A DNA stretch of 64,000 nt. Source: Hydrogenispora ethanolica (lineage in GTDB: Bacteria; Bacillota; UBA4882; UBA8346). This document shows, piece by piece, positions 1 through 7,438 of the stretch (position 1 is the first letter of the stretch; each line of letters begins with the position of its first letter). Under the pieces are notes generated by a model, which was not told the origin of the DNA, did no database searches, and saw nothing but the letters and a program-made list of their open reading frames with translations. The position numbers and the translations under genes were made by a program. The DNA lies in NCBI RefSeq assembly GCF_004340685.1, contig NZ_SLUN01000005.1, forward strand, positions 21,621-85,620, written 5' to 3'.

Positions 1-213
1 GCCATCCGTGGCTGCTTGCCCTTAAGCCGTCCTGGCTTTGGGGCTGCGCTTTAGGCCATCCGTGGCTGCTTGCCCTTAAGCCGTCCTGGCTTTGGGGCTG
101 CGCTTTAGGCCATCCGTGGCTGCTTGCCCTTAAGCCGTCCTGGCTTTGGGACTGCGCTTTAGGCCATCCGTGGCTGCTTGCCCTTAAGCCGTCCTGGCTT
201 TGGGACTGCGGTA
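1..213. repeat. 54-bp tandem repeat, four copies
   Basis: Four head-to-tail copies of a 54-bp unit begin at 1, 55, 109 and 163. They are nearly identical (a G/A change in copies 3 and 4) and the last is cut short near 207-213. Each unit begins GCCATCCGTGGCTGC and contains two short inverted repeats, GCCA-tccg-TGGC and AAGCC-gtcct-GGCTT. The array runs off the left edge, so the true copy number is unknown. A diverged piece (CTTAAGCCTTCCTGACTTTGG) lies near 21811. Confidence 0.95.
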
Positions 214-272
214 GGATGATAAGGGATAGACCCCTTGCCCCTTAAAGGGGTATCCACCATCCTTCGCTACCG
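209..272. repeat. Imperfect hairpin beside the 54-bp array
   Basis: CGGTAG (209-214) pairs with CTACCG (267-272). Inside it GGATG pairs with CATCC, GGATA with TATCC, and CCCCTT with AAGGGG. The result is a long imperfect stem directly abutting the repeats. The remaining bases up to ssnA (273-449) hold a second small hairpin near 350 (CCCCTTCC-ttga-GGAAGGGG) and no gene. Function unknown; it could be a structured RNA or part of a repeat element. Confidence 0.6.
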
Positions 273-449
273 AATGCTTTTAAAGGCAAGTGCAGCATGC
301 CCAATGCTGCCGGGGGCGCGGGGGTGTCCCCCGCCAATCGCTTATCTCCCCTTCCTTGAGGAAGGGGGGCAGGGGGATGGTTGGCCCAAGGCAATGACGC
401 CAATGCGATGATTCGGGCGTAATTTTAAATAGGATAGAGGAATGACGAC

Positions 450-1778
450 ATGCTACTTTTGGGGAACGGACTGTTAATTACCAGGGACCCCGCCAATCCG
501 CTGATCGAGGATGGCTGCGTGGCGATCCGGGATCAGCTTATCGCCGAGGTGGGAACCACTGCGGCGCTGCGGCGCAAGTATCCGGAAGCCCGCTTCATGG
601 ATGCCCGGCGGAAATTGATCATGCCGGGGTTGATCAATACCCATATGCATTTTTACAGCACCTTTGCCCGGGGCATGTTCCTAGAGAGCGCTCCGCCGGC
701 CAACTTCCGCGAGATTCTGGAGCGGCTCTGGTGGCGGCTGGATAAAGTCTTGACGCTGGAAGACGTTTATTACAGCGCCCTGATTCCGATCATCGACTGC
801 ATTAAAAACGGGGTCACCACCGTCTTTGACCATCACGCCAGCCCCAACTGCGCTCGCGGCAGCCTCTTCCGGATCGCCGAGGCCACGCAGGCGGCGGGAC
901 TCCGCGCCTGTCTCTGCTACGAGGTGTCGGACCGGGACGGCGCAACGATTGCCGAAGCCGGCATCCAGGAGAATCTCGAGTTTATCAAGCACTGCCACGA
1001 AGCGGCCGACCCGCTGCTGAAGGCGATGTTCGGCCTGCACGCTTCATTCACCTTATCCGATGCCACGTTGGAACGGTGCGTCGCTCAAAATGCCGGAACC
1101 GGAGCAGGATTTCACATTCATGCCGCCGAAGGAGTCGAGGATCGCGATGATGCCCGGGCCAAGTACGGCGTGGGCGTGATCGAACGGCTTCATTCCCGGG
1201 GGGTGTTGGGCCCCAAGAGCATCGCGGTGCATTGCGTGCATATCGCGGAACCGGAGATCGCGCTGCTCAAGGAGACCGGGACCAACGTGGTGCACAACCC
1301 CGAGTCCAACATGGGCAACGCGGTCGGCGTCGCGCCGGTGCTGGCGATGGTTAAGCAAGGGGTCCGGCTGGGCCTCGGCACCGACGGCTATACCAGCGAT
1401 ATGCTGGAATCCTTCAAGGCGGCCAACTGCCTGCACAAGCACGCCAGCCATCATCCCAGCGTCGCCTGGACGGAGATCCCGCAGCTGTTGTTCGAGAACA
1501 ACCGGCAGATCGCCGCGGGCTACTTTGAGAAGCCGCTGGGCCGGCTGACGGCCGGGGCCTACGCCGACCTGATCGTGGTCGACTATCAGCCGCCGACCCC
1601 CTTGACGGCCGAGAACGTGAACAGCCACCTGCTGTTCGGAGTGAGCGGCCGGGCGGTGGATGCCACCATCATCAACGGCCGGGTGGTGATGGAGGACCGC
1701 CGGCTGACCACCTTGGACGAGGAAGCGATCTGCGCCAAGAGCCGGGAACTTGCTGAAAAGGTGTGGCGGCGGATTTAA
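450..1778 (+). CDS. ssnA: SsnA-type aminohydrolase (amidohydrolase family)
   Basis: The 442-residue protein is collinear with SsnA of E. coli and has the same length. The metal-dependent amidohydrolase signature is present: HMHFYSTFARG near residue 65, DHHASPNC near 127, HIHAAEG near 224, VHCVHIAEPE near 260 and GTDGYTSDM near 311. The family deaminates or dechlorinates ring substrates such as guanine or atrazine; the substrate of SsnA itself is not known. It sits just upstream of ygfK and a molybdenum hydroxylase, the arrangement known from selenium-dependent molybdenum hydroxylase loci, which points to purine or related heterocycle catabolism. ATG 450 follows AGAGGAA with a suitable gap. 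Confidence 0.9.
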   Translation: MLLLGNGLLITRDPANPLIEDGCVAIRDQLIAEVGTTAALRRKYPEARFMDARRKLIMPGLINTHMHFYSTFARGMFLESAPPANFREILERLWWRLDKVLTLEDVYYSALIPIIDCIKNGVTTVFDHHASPNCARGSLFRIAEATQAAGLRACLCYEVSDRDGATIAEAGIQENLEFIKHCHEAADPLLKAMFGLHASFTLSDATLERCVAQNAGTGAGFHIHAAEGVEDRDDARAKYGVGVIERLHSRGVLGPKSIAVHCVHIAEPEIALLKETGTNVVHNPESNMGNAVGVAPVLAMVKQGVRLGLGTDGYTSDMLESFKAANCLHKHASHHPSVAWTEIPQLLFENNRQIAAGYFEKPLGRLTAGAYADLIVVDYQPPTPLTAENVNSHLLFGVSGRAVDATIINGRVVMEDRRLTTLDEEAICAKSRELAEKVWRRI

Positions 1779-1852
1779 ACTGGGGTCGCCGTTTTATGAA
1801 ATGTTTGTCGCGCAACGCCAAACGGCCTGCGCTCGAAATAGGGAGGCCAACG

Positions 1853-4800
1853 ATGAGTGATCGCATGACAGGAATACCCTTTGCCCAACTGATGCGCTGG
1901 GCGTTCAAAGAGCGGGCCGCGGAGGATTCGATCTTCGGCGTTGCGAGCGCGAAGTTTTTCCGGAAATCCAACCAAAATACGCTGGCGCTGTTCGGCGCGG
2001 AGCTTGAGAATCCGCTGGGGCCGGCGGCCGGTCCCCACACCCAGCTGGCGCAGAATATCATCGCGGCTTATCTGGCCGGCGGCCGGTTCTTCGAGTTAAA
2101 GACGGTGCAGATTCTGGACGGCGCGGACCTGCCGGTCGCCAAGCCCTGCATCCTGGCCCAGGATGAGGGTTACAACGTGGAATGGTCGACGGAGCTGACG
2201 GTGCCCGACGCCTTTAATGAGTACGTCAAGGCCTGGTTCGTCCTGCATATTCTGGCCGAGGAACTGGGACTCGGCTCCAGCCGGGGCTTTCTCTTCAATA
2301 TGAGCGTCGGCTATGATCTGGCCGGGATTCAATCGCCGAAGATCAACGCTTTCATCGAGGGCCTGAAGGACGCCTCCCGGACGCCGATCTGGCGCGAATG
2401 CCGGGAATTCCTGTTGGGCAACCTGGGAATGTTCGAGCGGGTCGACCGGGCTTTTATCGAGGCGATCCCGGCGCGGGTCTGTGATTCGATTACCCTGTCC
2501 ACCCTGCATGGCTGTCCGCCCGAGGAGATCGAACGGATCGCCCGTTATCTTTTGACCGAAAAAGGGCTTCATACCTACGTGAAATGCAATCCGACGCTGC
2601 TTGGCTACGATTTCGCCCGGCGCACCCTGGACCAAATGGGCTATGACTATCTGGTCTTCGACGATCATCATTTCCAAAACGACCTGCAGTTTGCGGACGC
2701 GGTCCCGATGATCGGGCGGCTCAAGAATTTAGCGGCCGAACGCGGGTTGATCTTCGGCGTCAAGCTGAGCAATACCTTCCCGGTGCGGATCGCCAATCAA
2801 GAATTGCCCGGGGAAGAGATGTATATGTCGGGCCGCTCCCTCTATCCGCTCACCATTAACCTGGCCTACCGGCTGGCCGAAGCCTTCGCCGGCGATCTGC
2901 GGATCTCCTATTCGGGCGGGGCCGACAGTTTTAACATCGATCGGATCTACGCCGCCGGCATCTGGCCGATCACCCTGGCCACCACCATTCTGAAGCCTGG
3001 CGGCTACCTGCGCTTGCAGCAGCTGGCCGAACGGCTGGAAGCGGCTTATCATGGGCCGGAATTCAACGGAATCGACGTGGCCAGGTTACGCTCGCTGGCC
3101 GAAAGCGCGCTGACCGACTCCCACCACCTCAAGGAAAGCCGGGAGGTTGGAACCCGCAAGTTAGCCAAGGACGTGCCGTTGACCGATTGCTTCATCGCGC
3201 CGTGTACCGTGGGCTGTCCCATCGGCCAGGATGTGCCGGAGTATCTCCGGCTGGTGCAGGAAGGAAGATACCGGGAGGCTTTTGCGGTGATCGCCGCCAA
3301 GAATCCCTTGCCTTTCATCACTGGAACGCTCTGTAACCACCGCTGCATGACCAAGTGCACTCGGATCGATTACGAGACCCCGGTCGGAATCCGCGCCGCC
3401 AAACTGGTCGCGGCGGAGCGGGGCTTTGCGGAATATAGCGCCGGCCTGAAACGGCCGGTGATCGACAGCCCGTTCAAGGTGGCGGTGATCGGCGCCGGAC
3501 CGGCGGGATTGGCGGCCGGCTATTTCCTGGGCCGCCAGGGGGTGGACGTGACCATCCTGGACCGCAAGGATAAGATCGGCGGTATTATCCAACATATCGC
3601 GCCCGGGTTCCGGATCTCCCAGGCTGCAATCGATCACGACCTGGAATTGGTTCGCAGCATGGGCGCGAAGTTCCGGCTGGGCGTGGACGGCAACTTTTCG
3701 CTTGCGGCGTTGCGGAATGAAGGATTTAAATACATCTTCCTCGCCATCGGCGCCTGGAAACCGGGCCGCTTGAAACTGGCGCCCTGTGACCGGGAGGTTA
3801 TCAATGTCCTTGATTTCCTGGAGACCTTTAATAAAACGCCGCAAAACCTGGCGCTCGGAAAAAACGTGGCGGTGGTCGGCGCCGGCAACTCGGCGATGGA
3901 CGCGGCGCGGGCGGCCAAACGGGTCGCCGGGGTCGAAAACGTCGATGTGGTTTACCGCCGGACCAGGCAGTATATGCCCGCCGACCGGGATGAACTGCGG
4001 CTGGCCCTGGCGGACGGGGTTCAATTCAAGGAACTGTTGGCGCCGCTGTCTTTCCAGAACGGCGTGTTGCGCTGTCAGCGGATGGAACTGGGGGCTCCGG
4101 ATGGTTCGGGCCGCCGCAGCCCGGTGCCGGTTCCCGGCGCGTGGGACGATCTGGCGGTGGACAGCGTGATCGCCGCGGTCGGCGAAGGGATCGAAACGGA
4201 GCTGTTAACGGATAACGGGATTGGCCTCGATGCCGAGGGCCGGGTTCAAGCCGATCCGGAAACTCATGAAACCAGTCTCGCCAATGTCTTTATCGGCGGT
4301 GACGCCCTCCGGGGACCGGCCACCATCGTCGAGGGGATCGCCGACGGCGCCCGCTTCGCCCGGATCGTGCTGGAGCGGGAGAACCTTGGCGCTTTGGACC
4401 TGGCCGCGCCGGCCAGCTTCGATACAGAGCGGCAATTATCCGAGATCAAGCTCAAAAAAGGGCTCCTGCAGACTCCCGGGCAGCCGGAGAGCGAGGGTGG
4501 CCGCTGCCTCGAATGCGATACGGTCTGCAATCTTTGCACGGAAGTCTGTCCGAACCGGGCCAATATCGCAGTGCGAGTCCATCATGAGGCGTTGCACAAC
4601 CGGAATCAGATCGTCCATCTGGACGCCATCTGCAACGAATGCGGCAATTGCGAGGCGTTTTGCCCCTACGACAGCGCGCCGTACCGGGATAAATTCACCC
4701 TCTATGCGAATCAGGCCGATTTCGAGGAGAGTCGAAACGCCGGCTTCCTGCTGCTGGATGAGGAGGCTCGCCGCTTCCGGGTACGGCTGGGCGAGCAGAC

Positions 4801-4909
4801 CGCCGATGTAACCTTCGATTCAGCCGGCCGGTGCCACGGAGCCATCCCCGCCGCGATCGCCGCTTTGATCTGGGCGACCTATCAGGATTATCATTATCTA
4901 TTGCGGTAG
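1853..4909 (+). CDS. ygfK: YgfK-type FAD/Fe-S oxidoreductase (putative selenate reductase subunit)
   Basis: The 1018-residue protein has the same size and layout as YgfK. It has an N-terminal dihydroorotate-dehydrogenase-like region (about 1-430), a GltD-like cysteine cluster (CTVGCPIGQD and CNHRCMTKC, about 445-503), an FAD-binding VAVIGAGPAGLAA (about 543), an NAD(P)-binding VAVVGAGNSAMDAA (about 672), and two C-terminal 4Fe-4S motifs, CLECDTVCNLCTEVCP (about 885) and CNECGNCEAFCP (about 927). It probably shuttles electrons between NAD(P)H and the neighbouring hydroxylase; the selenate reductase name is historical. The open frame begins at 1763, but ATG 1853 follows AGGGAGG and gives the family length. 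The start lies 74 bp after ssnA. Confidence 0.88.
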   Translation: MSDRMTGIPFAQLMRWAFKERAAEDSIFGVASAKFFRKSNQNTLALFGAELENPLGPAAGPHTQLAQNIIAAYLAGGRFFELKTVQILDGADLPVAKPCILAQDEGYNVEWSTELTVPDAFNEYVKAWFVLHILAEELGLGSSRGFLFNMSVGYDLAGIQSPKINAFIEGLKDASRTPIWRECREFLLGNLGMFERVDRAFIEAIPARVCDSITLSTLHGCPPEEIERIARYLLTEKGLHTYVKCNPTLLGYDFARRTLDQMGYDYLVFDDHHFQNDLQFADAVPMIGRLKNLAAERGLIFGVKLSNTFPVRIANQELPGEEMYMSGRSLYPLTINLAYRLAEAFAGDLRISYSGGADSFNIDRIYAAGIWPITLATTILKPGGYLRLQQLAERLEAAYHGPEFNGIDVARLRSLAESALTDSHHLKESREVGTRKLAKDVPLTDCFIAPCTVGCPIGQDVPEYLRLVQEGRYREAFAVIAAKNPLPFITGTLCNHRCMTKCTRIDYETPVGIRAAKLVAAERGFAEYSAGLKRPVIDSPFKVAVIGAGPAGLAAGYFLGRQGVDVTILDRKDKIGGIIQHIAPGFRISQAAIDHDLELVRSMGAKFRLGVDGNFSLAALRNEGFKYIFLAIGAWKPGRLKLAPCDREVINVLDFLETFNKTPQNLALGKNVAVVGAGNSAMDAARAAKRVAGVENVDVVYRRTRQYMPADRDELRLALADGVQFKELLAPLSFQNGVLRCQRMELGAPDGSGRRSPVPVPGAWDDLAVDSVIAAVGEGIETELLTDNGIGLDAEGRVQADPETHETSLANVFIGGDALRGPATIVEGIADGARFARIVLERENLGALDLAAPASFDTERQLSEIKLKKGLLQTPGQPESEGGRCLECDTVCNLCTEVCPNRANIAVRVHHEALHNRNQIVHLDAICNECGNCEAFCPYDSAPYRDKFTLYANQADFEESRNAGFLLLDEEARRFRVRLGEQTADVTFDSAGRCHGAIPAAIAALIWATYQDYHYLLR

Positions 4910-4944
4910 GAAGATAGAAACTGATTCAAAAGGAATGTTCAGTC

Positions 4945-5145
4945 ATGAAGATTACTGTCAACGGCAAAACTGAGGAATTGGCCCAATCGATGTCGATCTC
5001 GGATTACCTCCGGTTCATCCAGATGGATACCATGCTGGTAGTCATCGAGTGGAACTTCACCACGCCGCCCCGCGAGCAATGGTCCCGGATCATGCTGGGC
5101 GAAGGCGACAATCTGGAGATCATCAAGATTGTGGGAGGCGGTTGA
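4945..5145 (+). CDS. ThiS/MoaD-like sulfur carrier protein
   Basis: A 66-residue beta-grasp protein that ends in Gly-Gly-Gly (IIKIVGGG), the C-terminal tail that E1-like enzymes adenylate and thiocarboxylate in ThiS and MoaD. Length and N-terminus (MKITVNGKTEEL) fit ThiS. It lies 35 bp after ygfK and 2 bp before a ThiF/MoeB homologue, so the pair forms a dedicated carrier and activating enzyme. No other thiamine gene is present in the window. The molybdenum hydroxylase next door suggests sulfur delivery to molybdopterin or to the Mo=S ligand, but thiamine or cysteine synthesis cannot be excluded. Confidence 0.82.
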   Translation: MKITVNGKTEELAQSMSISDYLRFIQMDTMLVVIEWNFTTPPREQWSRIMLGEGDNLEIIKIVGGG

Positions 5146-5147
5146 GC

Positions 5148-5963
5148 TTGGCTGAGGCGGGCATGGACCAAACGACGCTCCGTTACTCGCGGCAGCTGAT
5201 TTTGGACGGGTTCGGGCCGGCGGGCCAGGAAAAATTGCGGCGGGCCAAAGTCCTGGTGATCGGGGCCGGCGGCCTGGGTTCCCCGGCGCTGTTGTATTTG
5301 GCCGCCGCCGGCGTCGGCAGGCTGGGGGTGGCCGATTGCGACGCGGTGACCTTTTCCAACTTGAACCGGCAGATCATCCATGACAGCACCGATATCGGCC
5401 GGCCCAAAACGGAGTCGGCCGCCGCCAAGATCGGCCGGCTCAATCCGGAAGTGGCGGTGATCCGGCACGATTTGCGGCTGAACATCGACAACGTGGAGGA
5501 GTTAATCAGGGATTACGACCTGGTGCTCGACGCCACCGATAATTTCACGGCCCGTTACCTGATCAGCGACTGCTGCTACTTGCTGGGCAAGCCGGTGATC
5601 GAGGGCGCGGCGGTCGGCTACGATGGCGTCCTGATGACGATCATTCCCGGCCAGACCCCGTGCTACCGCTGCCTATATCCGCAACCGCCGGCGGATGGCG
5701 TCCTGCCGACATGCAGTGATACGGGGATCCTGGGAATGGCCGCCGGGATCATCGGAACCACTCAAGCCCTGGAGGCGGTTAAGTTGATTCTGGGAACCGG
5801 TACGACGCTGGCGGGGCGCATCCTGACTTTTGACGCCTTGACAACCGGGTTTCGGCAAGTCCCCTGGCAGCGCCGGGCGGAATGTCCGCTCTGCGGCGAG
5901 AATCCCAGCATTACCGAGCTGGTCGAATATAAGATTCAATGCAGGACGAAAGAAGTATTGTGA
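5148..5963 (+). CDS. ThiF/MoeB/HesA-family adenylyltransferase
   Basis: E1-like enzyme of about 271 residues that activates the C-terminus of the preceding sulfur carrier. It has the N-terminal RYSRQLILDGFG, the nucleotide loop VLVIGAGGLGSPALLYLAAA, the FSNLNRQIIHD segment, DATDNFTARYL, and the paired zinc-binding motifs CYRC and CPLCG. These features are common to ThiF and MoeB, so the symbol is left open. TTG 5148 follows GGGAGG with a 9-bp gap; ATG 5163 (after GAGG) is an alternative that shortens the protein by five residues. It is translationally close to the ThiS-like gene and ends 231 bp before the FAD subunit. Confidence 0.85.
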   Translation: MAEAGMDQTTLRYSRQLILDGFGPAGQEKLRRAKVLVIGAGGLGSPALLYLAAAGVGRLGVADCDAVTFSNLNRQIIHDSTDIGRPKTESAAAKIGRLNPEVAVIRHDLRLNIDNVEELIRDYDLVLDATDNFTARYLISDCCYLLGKPVIEGAAVGYDGVLMTIIPGQTPCYRCLYPQPPADGVLPTCSDTGILGMAAGIIGTTQALEAVKLILGTGTTLAGRILTFDALTTGFRQVPWQRRAECPLCGENPSITELVEYKIQCRTKEVL

Positions 5964-6014
5964 AATTGGGAATGGGTTGTTGGTTGGTGAAGCGAATTCA
6001 AGGATGCCGTTTCA

Positions 6015-6084
6015 GGTTATTGGTTCTTAGTTCTTAGTTCTTAGTTCTTAGTTCTTGGTTCCTGGTTCTTGGTTCCTAGTTATT
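6015..6084. repeat. 7-bp tandem repeat, ten copies
   Basis: Ten contiguous heptamers with consensus RGTTCTT (GGTTATT, GGTTCTT, four AGTTCTT, GGTTCCT, GGTTCTT, GGTTCCT, AGTTATT) fill the gap between the ThiF-like gene and the FAD subunit gene. The reverse complement of the unit (CCAAGAACC) recurs just downstream, so an RNA across the gap could fold back. Confidence 0.93.
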
Positions 6085-6091
6085 AGTAAAA

Positions 6092-6169
6092 AACCTGAAT
6101 TAACATCCTGAATCAGCATCAACGACCAAGAACCTGAATCAACATCCTGAAACAGCGTCAACGACCAAG
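6092..6169. repeat. 39-bp direct repeat, two copies
   Basis: Two adjacent 39-bp copies (6092-6130 and 6131-6169), each starting AACCTGAAT and ending AACGACCAAG, differ at only a few positions. They directly precede the ribosome binding site region of the 6195 gene. Confidence 0.88.
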
Positions 6170-6194
6170 AACCTTTACAAGGAGCGGGTGAGAG

Positions 6195-6989
6195 ATGGTA
6201 ACCATTGACGAGTATGTAAAACCCGGGAGCGTCGCCGAAGCCTATACGCTCTTGACATCCAGTGAGAACGCGGCCGTGGTGGGCGGCGGAGTCTTCATGC
6301 GGCTGGCGTCCAGGAAGATTGGACTGGCCCTGGATCTGTCCCGGGCCGGACTGGATTACATCCGGGAGAGCGACGCGGCGATCGAGATCGGCGCGATGAC
6401 CAGCTTCCGCACGCTGGAACGCAGCGCGGTGCTGCAAAGGAATCTTGACGGCCTGATTCCCAAGGCCATCGCCAATGTGCCCGGAGTGCAGCTGCGCAAT
6501 ATGGTCAGCGTCGGCGGCACCGTTTACGGCCGTTACGGCTTCTCGGAATTCATCACCTGCCTGTTGGCATTGGACTGCCGGGTGGTGTTGCACCGCCGGG
6601 GCGAGCTGAGTCTGGCCGACTTCCTGGCCTCACGGGGCAATGCCAAGGATATTTTGGAAAAGATCGTGCTGCGCAAAGAGACACTGCGCGGCGCTTACCA
6701 GATGTTCCGCAACTCTTTGGGAAGCCTGCCCATTCTGAGCGTCGCCGTAACCAAGCATGACGCCGGCTACCGGGTCGCGGTGGGAGCCAGGCCGGCCGTA
6801 GCGAAATTAGCCGGCGGGGCCATGAGTTACTTGAACGAGACCGCTCCCGGCGCGGCAGCGTCAGCGAAAGCCGGGGAATTGGCAGCGGCGGAACTGGAGT
6901 TTACCAACGACCGGCGGGCCTCGGCGGCTTACCGCCGGGAACTTTGCGGCGTATTGGTGAGGCGGGCGCTGCAGGAGGTGCAATCATGA
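6195..6989 (+). CDS. Molybdenum hydroxylase FAD-binding subunit (YgfM/XdhB-like)
   Basis: The 264-residue medium subunit of a xanthine-dehydrogenase-type enzyme, similar in size to YgfM. The N-terminal half carries the FAD-contacting region VVGGGVFMRLAS (about residues 29-40) and VQLRNMVSVGGTVYG (about 99-113), which resembles the family signature. It would pass electrons from the Fe-S subunit to FAD and on to NAD or ferredoxin. It is the first of three overlapping genes: its TGA overlaps the next ATG (ATGA at 6986-6989), implying coupled translation. The start follows AAGGAGCGGGTGAGAG. Confidence 0.9.
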   Translation: MVTIDEYVKPGSVAEAYTLLTSSENAAVVGGGVFMRLASRKIGLALDLSRAGLDYIRESDAAIEIGAMTSFRTLERSAVLQRNLDGLIPKAIANVPGVQLRNMVSVGGTVYGRYGFSEFITCLLALDCRVVLHRRGELSLADFLASRGNAKDILEKIVLRKETLRGAYQMFRNSLGSLPILSVAVTKHDAGYRVAVGARPAVAKLAGGAMSYLNETAPGAAASAKAGELAAAELEFTNDRRASAAYRRELCGVLVRRALQEVQS

Positions 6990-7438
6990 AGATCAATGTC
7001 CAATTGAACGGTCTGGCGCTGGCGCTGGAGATCGCGCCCCACGAGTTCCTGCTGGATGTATTGCGGCGCTACGGCTGTCTCAGCGTCAAACGGGGGTGCG
7101 ACACCAGCTCCTGCGGGGTATGCACGGTACTGATGGACGGAGTGCCGGTGCTTTCCTGTTCCTTATTTGCGGCCAAAGCCGACGGTCACAGCATCACGAC
7201 AGTGGAGGGGCTGCAGCGGGAAGTGGCGGAATTGGCCGACTTCATGACGGCGGAAGGCGCCGACCAATGCGGCTATTGCAATCCCGGCTTTGCCCTGACC
7301 GTGCTGGCCATGAAACGGGAACTGGCCGCGCCGACCGAGGAGCAGATCCGGCATTACCTGGCCGGCAATCTCTGCCGCTGTACCGGATATGTCGGCCAGA
7401 TGCGCGCGATCGCCAAATACCTGGGGGTGAAGGAATGA
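6986..7438 (+). CDS. Molybdenum hydroxylase 2Fe-2S subunit
   Basis: The 150-residue small subunit carries two [2Fe-2S] clusters. The plant-type ferredoxin motif CDTSSCGVC is followed by a later Cys near residue 60, and the C-terminal helical domain has QCGYCNPGF and NLCRCTGYV. This is the xanthine dehydrogenase/CO dehydrogenase small-subunit plan. ATG 6986 is chosen over the upstream in-frame start at 6944 because AGGAGG lies at 6973-6978 and the family N-terminus is MKINVQLNG. It overlaps both neighbours by 4 bp. Confidence 0.92.
   Translation: MKINVQLNGLALALEIAPHEFLLDVLRRYGCLSVKRGCDTSSCGVCTVLMDGVPVLSCSLFAAKADGHSITTVEGLQREVAELADFMTAEGADQCGYCNPGFALTVLAMKRELAAPTEEQIRHYLAGNLCRCTGYVGQMRAIAKYLGVKE

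Noticed and set aside
1053-1628. 191-residue minus-strand frame opposite ssnA
   Set aside because: No motif or start signal; the plus strand is a full-length SsnA.
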